Shown: one piece after another, positions 6,386 to 12,916 of the stretch
Layout of the letters: every line of letters starts with the position of its first letter
Numbering within the stretch: position 1 is the stretch's first letter
Virus record (IMG/VR): IMGVR_UViG_3300013094_000303
Coordinates: 1-22,247 of that record
Length of the DNA: 22,247 nucleotides
DNA from: a virus
Reading direction: 5' to 3' (one strand)
Notes under the pieces: model-generated
What the model was told of the DNA's origin: nothing
The model's input: only the letters and a program-made list of their open reading frames with translations
Database searches by the model: none
Position numbers and translations under genes: made by a program

Positions 6386-7000
6386 ATGACAACACCCATT
6401 ATCGTTGCTATTTGCGTTGCTTTGATAACGTCCATTCTTGGACCAATCGTAGTCGAGTACTTTAAAAGGCTCTGGAGTAGTTCAGAAAAAACAAAAGAAG
6501 ATGCAATGTACAAAGACATTGAATCAAGTGTTCTAATCGACGAGCAGTTACATTTGTTGTCCGAAATCATAGGAGCTGACCGTATTTGGGTAACACAATT
6601 TCACAACGGTGGACACTTTTACGCCACCGGTGCTTCGATCAAAAAATTCAGCATTTTCTTTGAAATCGTATCTGTAGGAATCGCTAAAGTCCAACAACAA
6701 TTTCAAAATACTCCGACAAGTTTCTTTAGCCGCAGCCTCAAAAAACTTTTGGATGATCATGAATTGCATGTCGAAGACATGAACAATCCTGATATTTGTA
6801 CTTATGGATTGAAAGATCAGGCTCAACAGACAGGCTGCCAATCATTGTTCATGGTAGCGCTGACGACACCAGGCGGCAGATTTCACGGTTCATTAGGAGT
6901 TGAATTTGTCAAAGAAACTCATACTTTCTCCGAAGAGGAAATAAATGAAATTCGTTTAGCGGGAACTTATATCAGCGGTTTGTTATCAGCAAATCATTAA
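6386..7000 (+). CDS. Membrane-anchored GAF-like protein
   Basis: The protein has 204 residues. Residues 2-22 (TTPIIVAICVALITSILGPIV) form a single hydrophobic segment, probably an N-terminal membrane anchor, followed by a basic stop (KRLW). The soluble part starts at about residue 40. It has a GAF-like pattern: a helix with LLSEIIGADRIWVTQFHNGG, a later strand FMVALTTPGGRFHGSLGVEF, and a closing helix. GAF domains bind small molecules or mediate regulation; the ligand here is unknown. A membrane sensor or a surface-exclusion role are both possible but unproven. It is the last gene of the left block and is followed by a strong hairpin. An A-rich stretch, not a Shine-Dalgarno site, precedes the ATG. 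Confidence 0.7.
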   Translation: MTTPIIVAICVALITSILGPIVVEYFKRLWSSSEKTKEDAMYKDIESSVLIDEQLHLLSEIIGADRIWVTQFHNGGHFYATGASIKKFSIFFEIVSVGIAKVQQQFQNTPTSFFSRSLKKLLDDHELHVEDMNNPDICTYGLKDQAQQTGCQSLFMVALTTPGGRFHGSLGVEFVKETHTFSEEEINEIRLAGTYISGLLSANH

Positions 7001-7020
7001 CTATAGCTTTTTACATAAAG

Positions 7021-7045
7021 AAAGCGGCAGAAATTCTGCCGCTTT
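7021..7045. terminator. Hairpin terminator between convergent genes
   Basis: A perfect 12-bp inverted repeat (AAAGCGGCAGAA paired with TTCTGCCGCTTT around a one-base centre) lies between the + strand gene ending at 7000 and the reverse-strand hsp20 gene ending at 7069. It can act in both directions, although the T-tract is interrupted (TTTGATTGTCTT on the + strand). Confidence 0.75.
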
Positions 7046-7068
7046 GATTGTCTTAATTTCACCGATTT

Positions 7069-7416
7069 TTATTTGACGCTAATCTTGCGTTTTGGTGAAG
7101 TCTTGGTAAGGATTTCCAAGTGAAGAATTCCGTTCTCGATGCTGGCTTCTACACTGTCTACTTCGATTCCTTCCAAATCATAAGACTTCTTGACATGTTT
7201 TTGGATGAAAGATGGAAGACTTCTTTCTGTCTTGGCCGTGATGGTCAAGCTTCCAGTTTCAAGGTCAATTTCAATTTCGTCTTTGACGAAACCTGGCAAA
7301 AGAACATCGATCGAGAATCCTTTGTCAGTCTTTTTTACTTGGGATTTGCTAGTGAACCCCGCTACTTCGAACAGATCATCGAAGTTTGTCGTTGTGAAGT
7401 GTGTTGTTCTAAACAT
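7069..7416 (-). CDS. hsp20: Hsp20 / alpha-crystallin small heat-shock protein
   Basis: This 115-residue protein is on the reverse strand, the only clear gene in that orientation. It has the alpha-crystallin domain: V-K-K-T-D-K-G-F-S-I-D-V-L-L-P-G-F, then K-D-E-I-E-I-D-L-E-T-G-S-L-T-I-T-A, and the closing E-A-S-I-E-N-G-I-L-H-L-E-I with the conserved N-G-I-L. The C-terminal tail K-I-S-V-K has the I-x-V oligomer-contact motif. Small heat-shock proteins hold unfolding proteins without ATP, and T4-like phages often carry one, possibly to help virion assembly. It converges on the left gene block across the terminator at 7021-7045. The start (MFRTTHF) is the first ATG in frame. Confidence 0.95.
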   Translation of the reverse strand: MFRTTHFTTTNFDDLFEVAGFTSKSQVKKTDKGFSIDVLLPGFVKDEIEIDLETGSLTITAKTERSLPSFIQKHVKKSYDLEGIEVDSVEASIENGILHLEILTKTSPKRKISVK

Positions 7417-7450
7417 ATGCTTTATTTTTTATTTTAATTAATACTAGATT

Positions 7451-7481
7451 CAAAATCATGCAAAAGTGTTTTTTGTGTCAA
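7451..7481 (-). promoter_or_regulatory. Candidate promoter for hsp20
   Basis: Read on the reverse strand, TTG (7481-7479), a 20-base spacer and TGATTTTG (7458-7451) match the Bacteroidota TTTG / TAnnTTTG promoter with one mismatch in the second box. It lies about 35 bases ahead of the hsp20 start. It overlaps the small cysteine-rich frame on the other strand. Confidence 0.3.
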
Positions 7482-7592
7482 TGTTTCCAAAAAGTCTGTC
7501 TTAAGATGAAGAAGTGTCATGGAAAAGAAGAATGCTGGTTACAAAATGACAGGTGTCTTAGAGTTAGCTTTACCCTCTCCAACTTAGGTTAA
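7458..7592 (+). CDS. Cysteine-rich miniprotein
   Basis: A 44-residue frame (ATG 7458, TAA 7590-7592) contains seven cysteines at residues 4, 7, 9, 14, 20, 26 and 33, in the pattern C-x2-C-x-C-x4-C-x5-C-x5-C-x6-C. Such a density is unlikely by chance and suggests a zinc-binding or disulfide-rich mini-domain. It lies in the 286-base stretch between the divergent hsp20 gene and the gene-56 relic, where no other gene is visible. No family is recognised. The start codon has no clear ribosome site, as is usual in this genome, so whether it is expressed is uncertain. Confidence 0.4.
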   Translation: MQKCFLCQCFQKVCLKMKKCHGKEECWLQNDRCLRVSFTLSNLG

Positions 7593-7702
7593 GTATTTTA
7601 TACGTGTTTTAAAACTAGTTCTTAAAAACCAAAAAATGTTAACAAATATTTGATGGAACTTTAATACTGCGATTGAATATAAAGTATCAAATCAATAAAA
7701 CT

Positions 7703-8032
7703 ATGGCAAACACAGACAACAGCTGCTCAGACTTAATCATTCCCGACGTTTGGACAGAAGCAAGAGGCAACTCTGACACTCTCGGTGACATTCTTAACTT
7801 GCAAGCCGAAACGCAAAAAAATGTATACGGATACGATTTTGAGAACATGAGCCTTCGCGAAGTTATGACGTTCTGGCACATGAACACTCACGCAATGATC
7901 GATGAAATCCATGAAGCAACAGACGCGCTAGGTGGAATCAAAGACGGCGCAGGAAATGCAATTTGGAAAAAGTGGAAAAAAGCGTACACAACTTTTTCGG
8001 AAAAGAAATTCAGTGACTTATCAGCTAACTAA
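7703..8032 (+). pseudogene. 56: N-terminal part of a gene 56-like dCTPase/dUTPase, truncated
   Basis: This is a 109-residue product from the ATG at 7703, preferred over 7673 because the extra residues look non-homologous and A-rich sequence precedes 7703. The section S-L-R-E-V-M-T-F-W-H-M-N-T-H-A-M-I-D-E-I-H-E-A-T-D-A-L, then GAGNAIWKKWKKAY and SDLSAN, follows T4 gp56 (the all-alpha dCTP/dUTP pyrophosphatase) up to its WKKWK segment and just past it. T4 gp56 then has the second metal-binding pair of helices (E-x-x-D) and a C-terminus ending in KNKEN-x-x-RQ-x-x-GY. Here the frame stops at SAN. The matching C-terminus turns up at 8525-8578, beyond an inserted dUTPase gene. Without the second helix pair it should be inactive alone. 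Confidence 0.7.
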
Positions 8033-8053
8033 AATTAAAATAAAAAATAAGAA

Positions 8054-8482
8054 ATGAAAATAGCAAAAATTAAAGATGTAAAAACGCCTAGCAGAGGCAC
8101 ACCAAAATCAGCAGGAGTTGATTTTTATGTTCCAAATGATTTTATTACTACAACATTATTTCCAGGAGAAAGTATTAAAATACCTTCAGGAATAAAAGTT
8201 AGTATACCTGAAGATTATGTAATGATTGCATTTAACAAATCTGGCATTGCCTTATCTGGATTGTCTGTTGGCGCTTGTGTTATTGACGAGGATTACCAAG
8301 GAGAAATACATATTCATTTAATAAATCATACAAACCATAAAGTTGAAATTACACCAGGTAAAAAAATTACACAGTTTATCTTATTACCTGTTTTATATAA
8401 TAACATTGAAATAGTCGATGAAAAAGATTTATTTGATAAAAAAACATATAGAGGTGATGGAGGGTTTGGATCTACTGGCTAA
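8054..8482 (+). CDS. dut: Trimeric dUTPase
   Basis: A 142-residue, full-length homotrimer-type dUTP diphosphatase, which converts dUTP to dUMP and pyrophosphate, keeping uracil out of DNA and feeding dTMP synthesis. All five family motifs are present: SAGVDFY at 19-25, NKSGIA at 61-66 (usually PRSG, so slightly variant), GACVIDEDYQGEI at 73-85 with catalytic Asp78, GKKITQFILLPV at 102-113, and the Gly-rich RGDGGFGSTG at 133-142, which ends the protein. Base composition and codon use are far more AT-rich (TTA, ATA, AAA) than the flanking polymerase and nrdB genes, pointing to recent acquisition. It sits exactly between the two remains of a gene 56-like dCTPase/dUTPase and appears to have replaced its middle. 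Confidence 0.96.
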   Translation: MKIAKIKDVKTPSRGTPKSAGVDFYVPNDFITTTLFPGESIKIPSGIKVSIPEDYVMIAFNKSGIALSGLSVGACVIDEDYQGEIHIHLINHTNHKVEITPGKKITQFILLPVLYNNIEIVDEKDLFDKKTYRGDGGFGSTG

Positions 8483-8524
8483 AATGAATTAATACATTAA
8501 AATTAAATGTTATAGAAAAATTGT

Positions 8525-8578
8525 ATGTACATGAGTAAGAACGAAGAAAATCGCGCTCGTCAACAAAGAGGTTACTAA
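8525..8578 (+). pseudogene. 56: C-terminal remnant of the gene 56-like dCTPase/dUTPase
   Basis: A 17-codon open stretch (MYMSKNEENRARQQRGY, then TAA) matches the very C-terminus of T4 gp56-type enzymes (L-Y-Y-L-K-N-K-E-N-F-E-R-Q-D-N-G-Y, from memory). The same frame is closed by TAG at 8513-8515, so only this end survives. With the N-terminal part at 7703-8032 it brackets the dUTPase gene. About 35 residues of the ancestral enzyme are missing in between. Confidence 0.6.
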
Positions 8579-8593
8579 TCCAAAACAAATAGA

Positions 8594-9985
8594 ATGATTG
8601 ATATTGAACAAGTAGACGGCACATTAAAAATATCTTACTTTAATGAAGCTGGAGAAATTGAAATAGAAACTTTGCATATCCCAGGAGAACAAATGTTTGA
8701 CTGGGAATATGTTCAGCCTGGAGAAAAGGCGTATCAAGGAATAACTTCTTGGGATGGAAAGCCGGTACGCAAGAAAAGAACTCGCTATTTAAGCAAGTGG
8801 AGAATCGAAGAATTCCTATTGACTCTAGGACCAAGCGTGACCGAAAAGTATACAAAACACGCTCCCAAAAAATTCTACCTGGATATTGAAACTTATGTTG
8901 GTGATGAATGGCCAAAACCCGATACCGCAAAATATCCGGTGACGGCTATATGCTTTTGTCATGAAAACAAGATCATCACATTGGGTGTCAAACCACTTAC
9001 CGCAAAACAAATCCTTAGCATCAAAGCCAGAATCAGAGAACACTTTAAGGATTATGTGAAAGACAAAGACGACATTGAATTCAACTATCTTAAATTCGAG
9101 ACCGAGTATGATATGTTGGTTTCTTTCTTTTACAAAGCAATCCAAAAGATGCCATTGATTTCGGGCTGGAACGTAATCGGCTATGACTGGATGTACCTTG
9201 TCAACCGTTGCAAGCGCCTGAACATTGATCCGAGCCCATGTTCACCATCACACAAGTTGGTAGGCGACAATCAATTGCCTATGCATAGGTTGGTCGTGGA
9301 TTACCTCGATGTGTACAAAAAGTGGGATCGAGTAATCGACATCAAGGAAAACAACACATTGGACTATGTGGCAAAAGCTGCTTTAGGAATCCAAAAAGTA
9401 AAGTACAGCGGAACACTACAAGAACTTTACGAAAATGATTTTGAATCTTATATTTACTACAATGCGGTCGATACCAAACTGGTCGATTTAATCGACAAGA
9501 AAATCAACACACTGCAAACATTCTTGACTCTGGGCAACATCACGCAGGTCGAAGCGACTCGTGCTTATTCACCGATATGGATGGCCGAGGCTGTGATGAC
9601 TCGTGAAAACTATTCACGCCGCCGAGTCTTCCCAAGAACCGATAAAGCATCGAAAAAACGTGAAAAGTACGAAGGCGCGTTCGTCGTCGACCCAAAGATG
9701 GGATTGTACGAATGGGTGGCTTCTTTTGACTTTGCGTCTCTGTACCCATCAATCATGCGCCAGTGGAACATATCTCCTGAATCCTATGTAAAAAACATCG
9801 ACATTACCGAAACATTCGACGCTACAAAGTACATCAAAACATCTTCAGGAGCTCTTTTCAAAAAAGACGAGGATTCTGTTTTTAAAACGATTCTAGCCGA
9901 TTATTATGGCAAAAGAAAAACGACAAAGAAGCAGTACACCGAAGTCGAGGATGAAATTGAACAATTGAAGAAATATCTAAAATAA
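8594..9985 (+). CDS. 43: N-terminal half of a split family B DNA polymerase
   Basis: This 463-residue protein matches the N-terminal half of a T4 gp43-type replicative polymerase. The 3'-5' exonuclease motifs are intact: FYLDIET (Asp97, Glu99), GWNVIGYDW (Asn193, Asp198) and YYNAVDTKLV (Asp293). The YEGAFV linker at about 359-364 and polymerase motif A DFASLYPSIMRQW (Asp379) follow. The protein ends shortly after, in the basic/acidic helix region that leads into the fingers (TEVEDEIEQLKKYLK), so motif B and the motif C DTD are absent. A whole gp43 is about 900 residues. The stop is 12 bases before nrdB, so the rest must be elsewhere in the genome. No intein-like end is visible. Split gene 43 is known in some Aeromonas T4-like phages, where two proteins associate. 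Confidence 0.9.
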   Translation: MIDIEQVDGTLKISYFNEAGEIEIETLHIPGEQMFDWEYVQPGEKAYQGITSWDGKPVRKKRTRYLSKWRIEEFLLTLGPSVTEKYTKHAPKKFYLDIETYVGDEWPKPDTAKYPVTAICFCHENKIITLGVKPLTAKQILSIKARIREHFKDYVKDKDDIEFNYLKFETEYDMLVSFFYKAIQKMPLISGWNVIGYDWMYLVNRCKRLNIDPSPCSPSHKLVGDNQLPMHRLVVDYLDVYKKWDRVIDIKENNTLDYVAKAALGIQKVKYSGTLQELYENDFESYIYYNAVDTKLVDLIDKKINTLQTFLTLGNITQVEATRAYSPIWMAEAVMTRENYSRRRVFPRTDKASKKREKYEGAFVVDPKMGLYEWVASFDFASLYPSIMRQWNISPESYVKNIDITETFDATKYIKTSSGALFKKDEDSVFKTILADYYGKRKTTKKQYTEVEDEIEQLKKYLK

Positions 9986-9997
9986 ACAAAACAAACA

Positions 9998-10993
9998 ATG
10001 AGTAAACTTTTTACACCAAGAATTCCTTACAAGCCGTTTGAGTACCCTGTGTACTTCAATGAAGGCTGGATGAAACAAGCACAGGTCTTTTGGTTGCATA
10101 CCGAGATTCCGATGCAAGGTGACTTTAAGGATTGGAAAGAATTTTTGACTCCAGCAGAGAAGAATTTAGTAGGTAACATTTTGCTAGGATTTGCACAGAC
10201 AGAATGCGCGGTCGGTGATTATTGGACGGGAATGGTAAAGCAATGGTTTCCTAAACACGAGATTCAACAAATGGCAATGATGTTTGGATCGCAAGAAACG
10301 ATCCACGCAACAGCATACTCTTATCTGAACGAGACTCTTGGATTGGAAGATTTCGCAGCATTCTTACAAGAGCCAGCGACAAAAGAAAAATTCGACCTCC
10401 TAACAGAGACTACGGCTGATTGGACGCCTGCAGACATCATCAACAATCCACAAGCAAGAATCGAAGTTGGAAGAAGCTTAGCAATCTTTTCAGCGTTTGC
10501 TGAAGGCGTTTCATTGTATTCATCATTTGCTGTATTGTATTCGTTTCAGATGAGAAATCTCCTCAAAGGAATCGGTCAACAAATGAAATGGAGCGTACGT
10601 GATGAATCACTGCATTCAAAAATGGGATGTACTTTGTTCAGACATATGTGTGAAGAATTTCCAGAATTGCTCGAGGCTTGTAAAGATACCATCAATGAAG
10701 CAGCCGAGTTAATTGTAAAGCTGGAATTCAACTACATTGACAAGATGTTCGAAATGGGTGACTTGGAAAATCTGAAAGCCTGCGACCTGAAAGAATTCAT
10801 CAAACAAAGAACCAACGAAAAATTAGCTGAACTTGGTTATGATGCTAAATTCGACATCAATAAAAAGAAAGTCGCAAACCTTGACTGGTTCTATAATTTA
10901 ACCGGTGGAAAAACGCATTCTGACTTTTTTGCGATTCGTCCTACAGATTATTCAAAGCCAAACGAAGGAGAAAATTGGGATGATATATTCTAA
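9998..10993 (+). CDS. nrdB: Ribonucleotide reductase class I, small subunit
   Basis: This 331-residue NrdB makes and stores the radical used by NrdA to reduce ribonucleotides. Metal ligands are all visible: Glu69 (in QTECAVGD), Glu100 and His103 (SQETIHATAY), Glu169 (FAEGVSLY), and Glu203 and His206 (RDESLH). Tyr107, four residues after His103, corresponds to the radical tyrosine of E. coli NrdB (Tyr122). The first ligand is Glu rather than Asp84 of E. coli. The C-terminal tail ends in acidic/aromatic residues (NWDDIF), as needed to dock on NrdA. The gene starts 12 bases after the polymerase fragment and precedes nrdA by 229 bases, with one small gene between. An A-rich leader (AACAAACA) precedes the ATG. 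Confidence 0.96.
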   Translation: MSKLFTPRIPYKPFEYPVYFNEGWMKQAQVFWLHTEIPMQGDFKDWKEFLTPAEKNLVGNILLGFAQTECAVGDYWTGMVKQWFPKHEIQQMAMMFGSQETIHATAYSYLNETLGLEDFAAFLQEPATKEKFDLLTETTADWTPADIINNPQARIEVGRSLAIFSAFAEGVSLYSSFAVLYSFQMRNLLKGIGQQMKWSVRDESLHSKMGCTLFRHMCEEFPELLEACKDTINEAAELIVKLEFNYIDKMFEMGDLENLKACDLKEFIKQRTNEKLAELGYDAKFDINKKKVANLDWFYNLTGGKTHSDFFAIRPTDYSKPNEGENWDDIF

Positions 10994-11015
10994 TAATAAA
11001 AATAAAAAATAAAAC

Positions 11016-11219
11016 ATGAAATTAAAAGAAATTAAAGAAGCATTATCTTTCTTATCAGAAGAAGATATAAAAAGACATGGAGTTTTGAATTGTAATTTAA
11101 TACATATTAGAGAAGGAAATCATTTACCAGTTCTAAATATAGATTTTCTTGATGGGCGTAAATACTCAACAAGCAATGAAGATGAAATATTAGAAATAAT
11201 AGAAAAAATTAAAAAATAA
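11016..11219 (+). CDS. Small AT-rich hypothetical protein between nrdB and nrdA
   Basis: This 67-residue charged protein has helical ends and a central strand region with H-I-R-E-G-N-H-L-P-V-L-N-I-D-F. No family is recognised. The gene is much richer in A+T than nrdB or the nrdA exteins, like the dUTPase and the intein/endonuclease segment, and its leader (AAAATAAAAAATAA before the ATG) resembles that of the dUTPase gene. It lies between two genes that are usually adjacent, with only three bases separating it from nrdA. It is probably an acquired accessory gene of unknown function. Confidence 0.65.
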   Translation: MKLKEIKEALSFLSEEDIKRHGVLNCNLIHIREGNHLPVLNIDFLDGRKYSTSNEDEILEIIEKIKK

Positions 11220-11222
11220 AAT

Positions 11223-12350
11223 ATGACAGCTGACGTTAGCAAATTGTTAAATGAATTAGGATGGGTAATAGGCGTTGATATACCAGAATGGGGCGCAACC
11301 GAGATTTACGTAAAGACCATCAGCAAAGGATACTTACTACCAGGAGAAAAACCTAAAGACGCATATTGGAGAGTCTGTACAACTGTCGCAAAGAGACTTG
11401 GAAAACCACAGATGGCTTCGAAGTTCTTTGATTACATTTGGAAACAGTGGCTGTGTTTGGCATCACCGGTGTTATCAAATACTGGAACAGATAGAGGATT
11501 GCCAATATCATGTTTCGGTATCGATGTAGGTGACAGCATCTATGAAATTGGATCAAAGAATTTGGAATTGATGTTGCTCGCAAAACATGGCGGCGGAGTA
11601 GGATTAGGAATCAATATGATTCGTCCTGCTGGATCAAAAATCACAGGCAACGGCACATCCGATGGAGTCGTTCCTTTCTGTAAAATATTTGATTCTACGA
11701 TATTGGCGACGAATCAAGGCTCGGTCAGACGTGGCGCAGCTTCTACAAACATCGACATCGACCACGGAGATTTCGAAGAATGGTTGGAAACAAGAGAGCC
11801 TAAGGGTGACGTCAATCGTCAGTGCATGAACACACACCAATGCGCAGTGATCGGTGACAAGTTCATGAGAAAGCTACAAGATGGCGATCCTGAAGCTCGT
11901 AGAAAATGGGGCAAGCTACTACAGAAAAGAAAGGCGACCGGTGAACCTTACATCATGTTCAAAGGAAATGTGAACAAGCAAAATCCGGATGCGTACAAAA
12001 GAAATGGTCTAAAAGTATTTATGACTAATATTTGTGTGACTGGGGACACTTTAATTGATATTCAGTTTGAGACCGGAGAAACTGATAAAGTTCAAATATC
12101 TCAGATTGGCGCTTTATTAGAATTAACACCTTCAATTAAAGTTTTATCAAAAAATACAAAAACAGGAAACTCTGAATGGAAACTTATAACAGATTTTGGA
12201 ATGACTGATGAATTTGCTGAAGTTTATGAAATAGAAGATATTAATACAGGAAAAATGGTAAAATGCACAGGTAATCATAAGTTCTTAACTTCACGAGGCT
12301 GGATAGCAGCTAAAGATTTAACCGAATCAGATGAACTTGTAATAAATTAA
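11223..12350 (+). CDS. nrdA: NrdA N-terminal half fused to split-intein N fragment
   Basis: The protein has 375 residues. Residues 1-270 are the N-terminal half of the class I ribonucleotide reductase large subunit: SPVLSNTGT, then LPISCFGIDVGDS, where Cys97 corresponds to the redox Cys225 of E. coli, GGGVGLGI and the CMNTHQCAV segment. The extein ends in KVFMTNI. Residues 271-375 are an intein N fragment: block A CVTGDTLI with nucleophilic Cys1, and block B CTGNHKFLTSRGW with the T-x-x-H motif. It ends in DELVIN and a stop. This matches the split inteins found in reductase genes. Only 270 residues precede the junction against about 438 in E. coli, so the allosteric ATP-cone domain is absent. 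The product must trans-splice with the protein from 12812 to give an active enzyme of about 597 residues. Confidence 0.92.
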   Translation: MTADVSKLLNELGWVIGVDIPEWGATEIYVKTISKGYLLPGEKPKDAYWRVCTTVAKRLGKPQMASKFFDYIWKQWLCLASPVLSNTGTDRGLPISCFGIDVGDSIYEIGSKNLELMLLAKHGGGVGLGINMIRPAGSKITGNGTSDGVVPFCKIFDSTILATNQGSVRRGAASTNIDIDHGDFEEWLETREPKGDVNRQCMNTHQCAVIGDKFMRKLQDGDPEARRKWGKLLQKRKATGEPYIMFKGNVNKQNPDAYKRNGLKVFMTNICVTGDTLIDIQFETGETDKVQISQIGALLELTPSIKVLSKNTKTGNSEWKLITDFGMTDEFAEVYEIEDINTGKMVKCTGNHKFLTSRGWIAAKDLTESDELVIN

Positions 12351-12910
12351 AATATGCAAATACTTAGAAAGACTCATGAAAAGAAATTGGATATTAAGAA
12401 TCCAATTTCTTTTTCTACAGATGAAATTATAGAATCTTTAGATCCTGGAATGATTTTTATACTTAATGATTTGTTTTTTTATACTATATCCGATAATTTT
12501 AACATCATAAACTTTTATTTAATAATTAATAATGAATGTAAATCTTTTTTATCATTTAATGTTGAGTATCAAAAAATAATAATAGATCTTTTTGACAAAG
12601 AAATTTATAGGAAAATATTGCTAAATAATTTTTTTAGCAACTCAGATGAATTATCAAATTTAAAAACTAGACATGCATCAGCATTGGGAAAAAAATGGTA
12701 CTATAACGAAATATCTGGAGAAGAAAAACTTTTATTAGAAGCTCCTAATTCTGAATGGAAGAAAGGAAGACCTTCTACAGCAAAAAATAATAAAAACAAA
12801 AATAAAACAAAATGATAAAAATTAGAAAATTAGAAGGCTTACATTCGGTTTACGATATAACCGTTGACGAAAATGAAAATTTTTATGCTAATGATGTATT
12901 AGTGCATAAC
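12033..12910 (+). mobile_element. Split intein locus with intervening endonuclease-like gene
   Basis: The IntN coding part (12033-12347, 105 residues) and the IntC coding part (12812-12910, 33 residues) flank a 462-base gene in the place a homing endonuclease would take. Together the intein halves have blocks A, B, F and G, ending in the required His-Asn before Cys+1. The whole segment is more AT-rich than the exteins. The layout matches the fractured-gene arrangement known from marine phage metagenomes (for example NrdA-2 and NrdJ-1 split inteins). Confidence 0.88.
12354..12815 (+). CDS. Homing-endonuclease-like protein inside the split intein
   Basis: The protein has 153 residues, is very AT-rich and starts three bases after the IntN stop. 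Its stop overlaps the IntC ATG (ATGA), so IntC translation may depend on it. Residues 105-142 (TRHASALGKKWYYNEISG ... WKKGRPS) resemble the DNA-contacting G-K-x-W-Y-N-N ... G-R module of phage homing endonucleases (NUMOD type). The N-terminal 100 residues, rich in Ile, Asn and Phe, have no LAGLIDADG, GIY-YIG, HNH or Vsr-like motif that I can see. It may be a divergent or degenerated endonuclease, or a DNA-binding remnant. Position strongly suggests it belongs to the mobility of the intein. The catalytic assignment is uncertain. Confidence 0.65.
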   Translation: MQILRKTHEKKLDIKNPISFSTDEIIESLDPGMIFILNDLFFYTISDNFNIINFYLIINNECKSFLSFNVEYQKIIIDLFDKEIYRKILLNNFFSNSDELSNLKTRHASALGKKWYYNEISGEEKLLLEAPNSEWKKGRPSTAKNNKNKNKTK

Positions 12911-12916
12911 TGCTCT
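12812..12916 (+). CDS. nrdA: Intein C fragment plus first two C-extein codons of NrdA (exon 1)
   Basis: An ATG at 12812 (overlapping the previous stop) encodes a 33-residue intein C fragment with block F VYDITVDENENFYAND and block G VLVHN. Cys+1 (TGC 12911-12913) and Ser (TCT 12914-12916) of the NrdA C-extein follow. Cys+1 is also the catalytic thiyl-radical cysteine of the reductase (E. coli Cys439). The frame then enters the group I intron, where it would read RFWSSL and stop at TAG, 12935-12937. After intron removal the frame continues with GAA at 13169, giving the TN-I-C-S-E-I active-site sequence once trans-spliced. Confidence 0.85.

Noticed and set aside
7673-7702. Upstream ATG for the gene 56-like fragment
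   Set aside because: It adds ten residues without similarity to the family; the ATG at 7703 has the A-rich context usual for this genome.
12033-12350. Frameshift or assembly error explaining the break in nrdA
   Set aside because: The sequence after MTNI has intein blocks A and B, and the matching blocks F and G occur downstream at 12812 in the right order, so a split intein explains it.
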